From DAHUYF01 sp035623985 (GTDB lineage Bacteria; Pseudomonadota; Alphaproteobacteria; ATCC43930; CGMCC-115725), in the NCBI GenBank assembly GCA_035623985.1, contig DASPSJ010000014.1, positions 1-64,000 on the forward strand: a stretch of DNA of 64,000 bases, in the 5' to 3' direction. Of this stretch, positions 63,921 through 64,000 are shown in pieces. Position numbers and translations under genes: made by a program. A model generated the notes under the pieces. That model had not been told where the DNA came from. It was given only the letters and a program-made list of their open reading frames with translations, and did not search any database. Numbering within the stretch: the stretch's first letter is position 1; each line of letters begins with the position of its first letter.

Positions 63921-64000
63921 ATGCGAGGTTGCGCGCTTTTGCTCGCCGCCTGCCTGCTGCTGTCGGCGCATGCGGCGCGCGCGGCGGAAGGAGACGCGAC
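63921..64000 (+). CDS. Start of an exported protein (truncated by window end)
   Basis: 26 codons visible: MRGCALLLAACLLLSAHAAR then AAEGDA, a signal peptide with cleavage near ARA-AE. No further content to identify it. Confidence 0.55.
   Translation, partial: MRGCALLLAACLLLSAHAARAAEGDA

Overview
The window is a 64 kb piece of a GC-rich alphaproteobacterial chromosome. A Rhodospirillales- or Rhizobiales-like soil lineage is the best guess. This rests on the seven-iron ferredoxin FdxA, CarD, an SUV3-type helicase overlapping an S4-domain gene, a complete system I cytochrome c maturation operon (ccmA-I), AcnA, many Liv-type uptake genes, and the intergenic CCTTCGAGACG/CTCAGGA repeats familiar from such genomes. 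No rRNA, tRNA, CRISPR array, integrase or transposase was seen.

Layout. 1-4.2 kb, minus strand: 5' part of folE, a PPP-phosphatase relative that has lost its metal ligands, carD, fdxA, a TerB-like gene, and a citrate synthase with an N-terminal DNA-binding domain. It is divergent from a second citrate synthase paralog across a 78-bp region with two palindromes. 5.4-11.5 kb, plus: a surface-glycan cluster (FkbM methyltransferase, two glycosyltransferases, SAM methyltransferase, ArnC/DPM1-like GT2, small EmrE-like flippase). 11.6-14 kb: ridA, then an AT-richer islet with a trypsin-like protease and a small convergent gene. 14-18 kb, minus: a lipase-like protein and an overlapping epimerase/aminotransferase/acetyltransferase operon that looks like amino-sugar synthesis. 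18-24 kb: extensin-like lipoprotein, amidohydrolase, phosphotransferase, S4 protein and SUV3-like helicase. htpG follows behind an RpoH-like promoter.

26.2-28.7 kb holds the most interesting locus. A two-gene unit encodes a two-helix membrane protein and a STAND-type NTPase with near-identical TPR repeats. Both proteins carry the same short Gly-rich motif (GN-x3-GD-x2-GT), which resembles the amyloid-signalling motifs that join bacterial NLR-like sensors to their effectors. I propose it as a candidate immune or cell-death system. 29-34.8 kb: DUF1223 protein, solute-binding protein, acnA. 34.9-37.6 kb: another AT-richer islet, with an HD phosphohydrolase (SAMHD1/dGTPase-like) and a small companion gene, possibly a nucleotide-depleting defence module.

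37.9-49.2 kb is a Liv-type ABC uptake operon: acyl-CoA synthetase, livG, livH, livM, substrate-binding protein, livF. It is split after livM by about 4 kb holding a winged-helix remnant, a DUF433/PIN-like toxin-antitoxin pair, a cytosine deaminase-like gene and a small conserved protein. 49.5-57.1 kb is ccmABCDEFGHI, with a GIY-YIG nuclease gene between two dispersed repeats and translationally coupled to ccmB. 57.3-64 kb: PAS and TPR proteins, an acyl-CoA ligase, a Tat-exported hydrolase, a GNAT, two small exported proteins, a quinone oxidoreductase and the start of one more exported protein.

Three families of palindromic intergenic repeats recur across the window, often inside operons.
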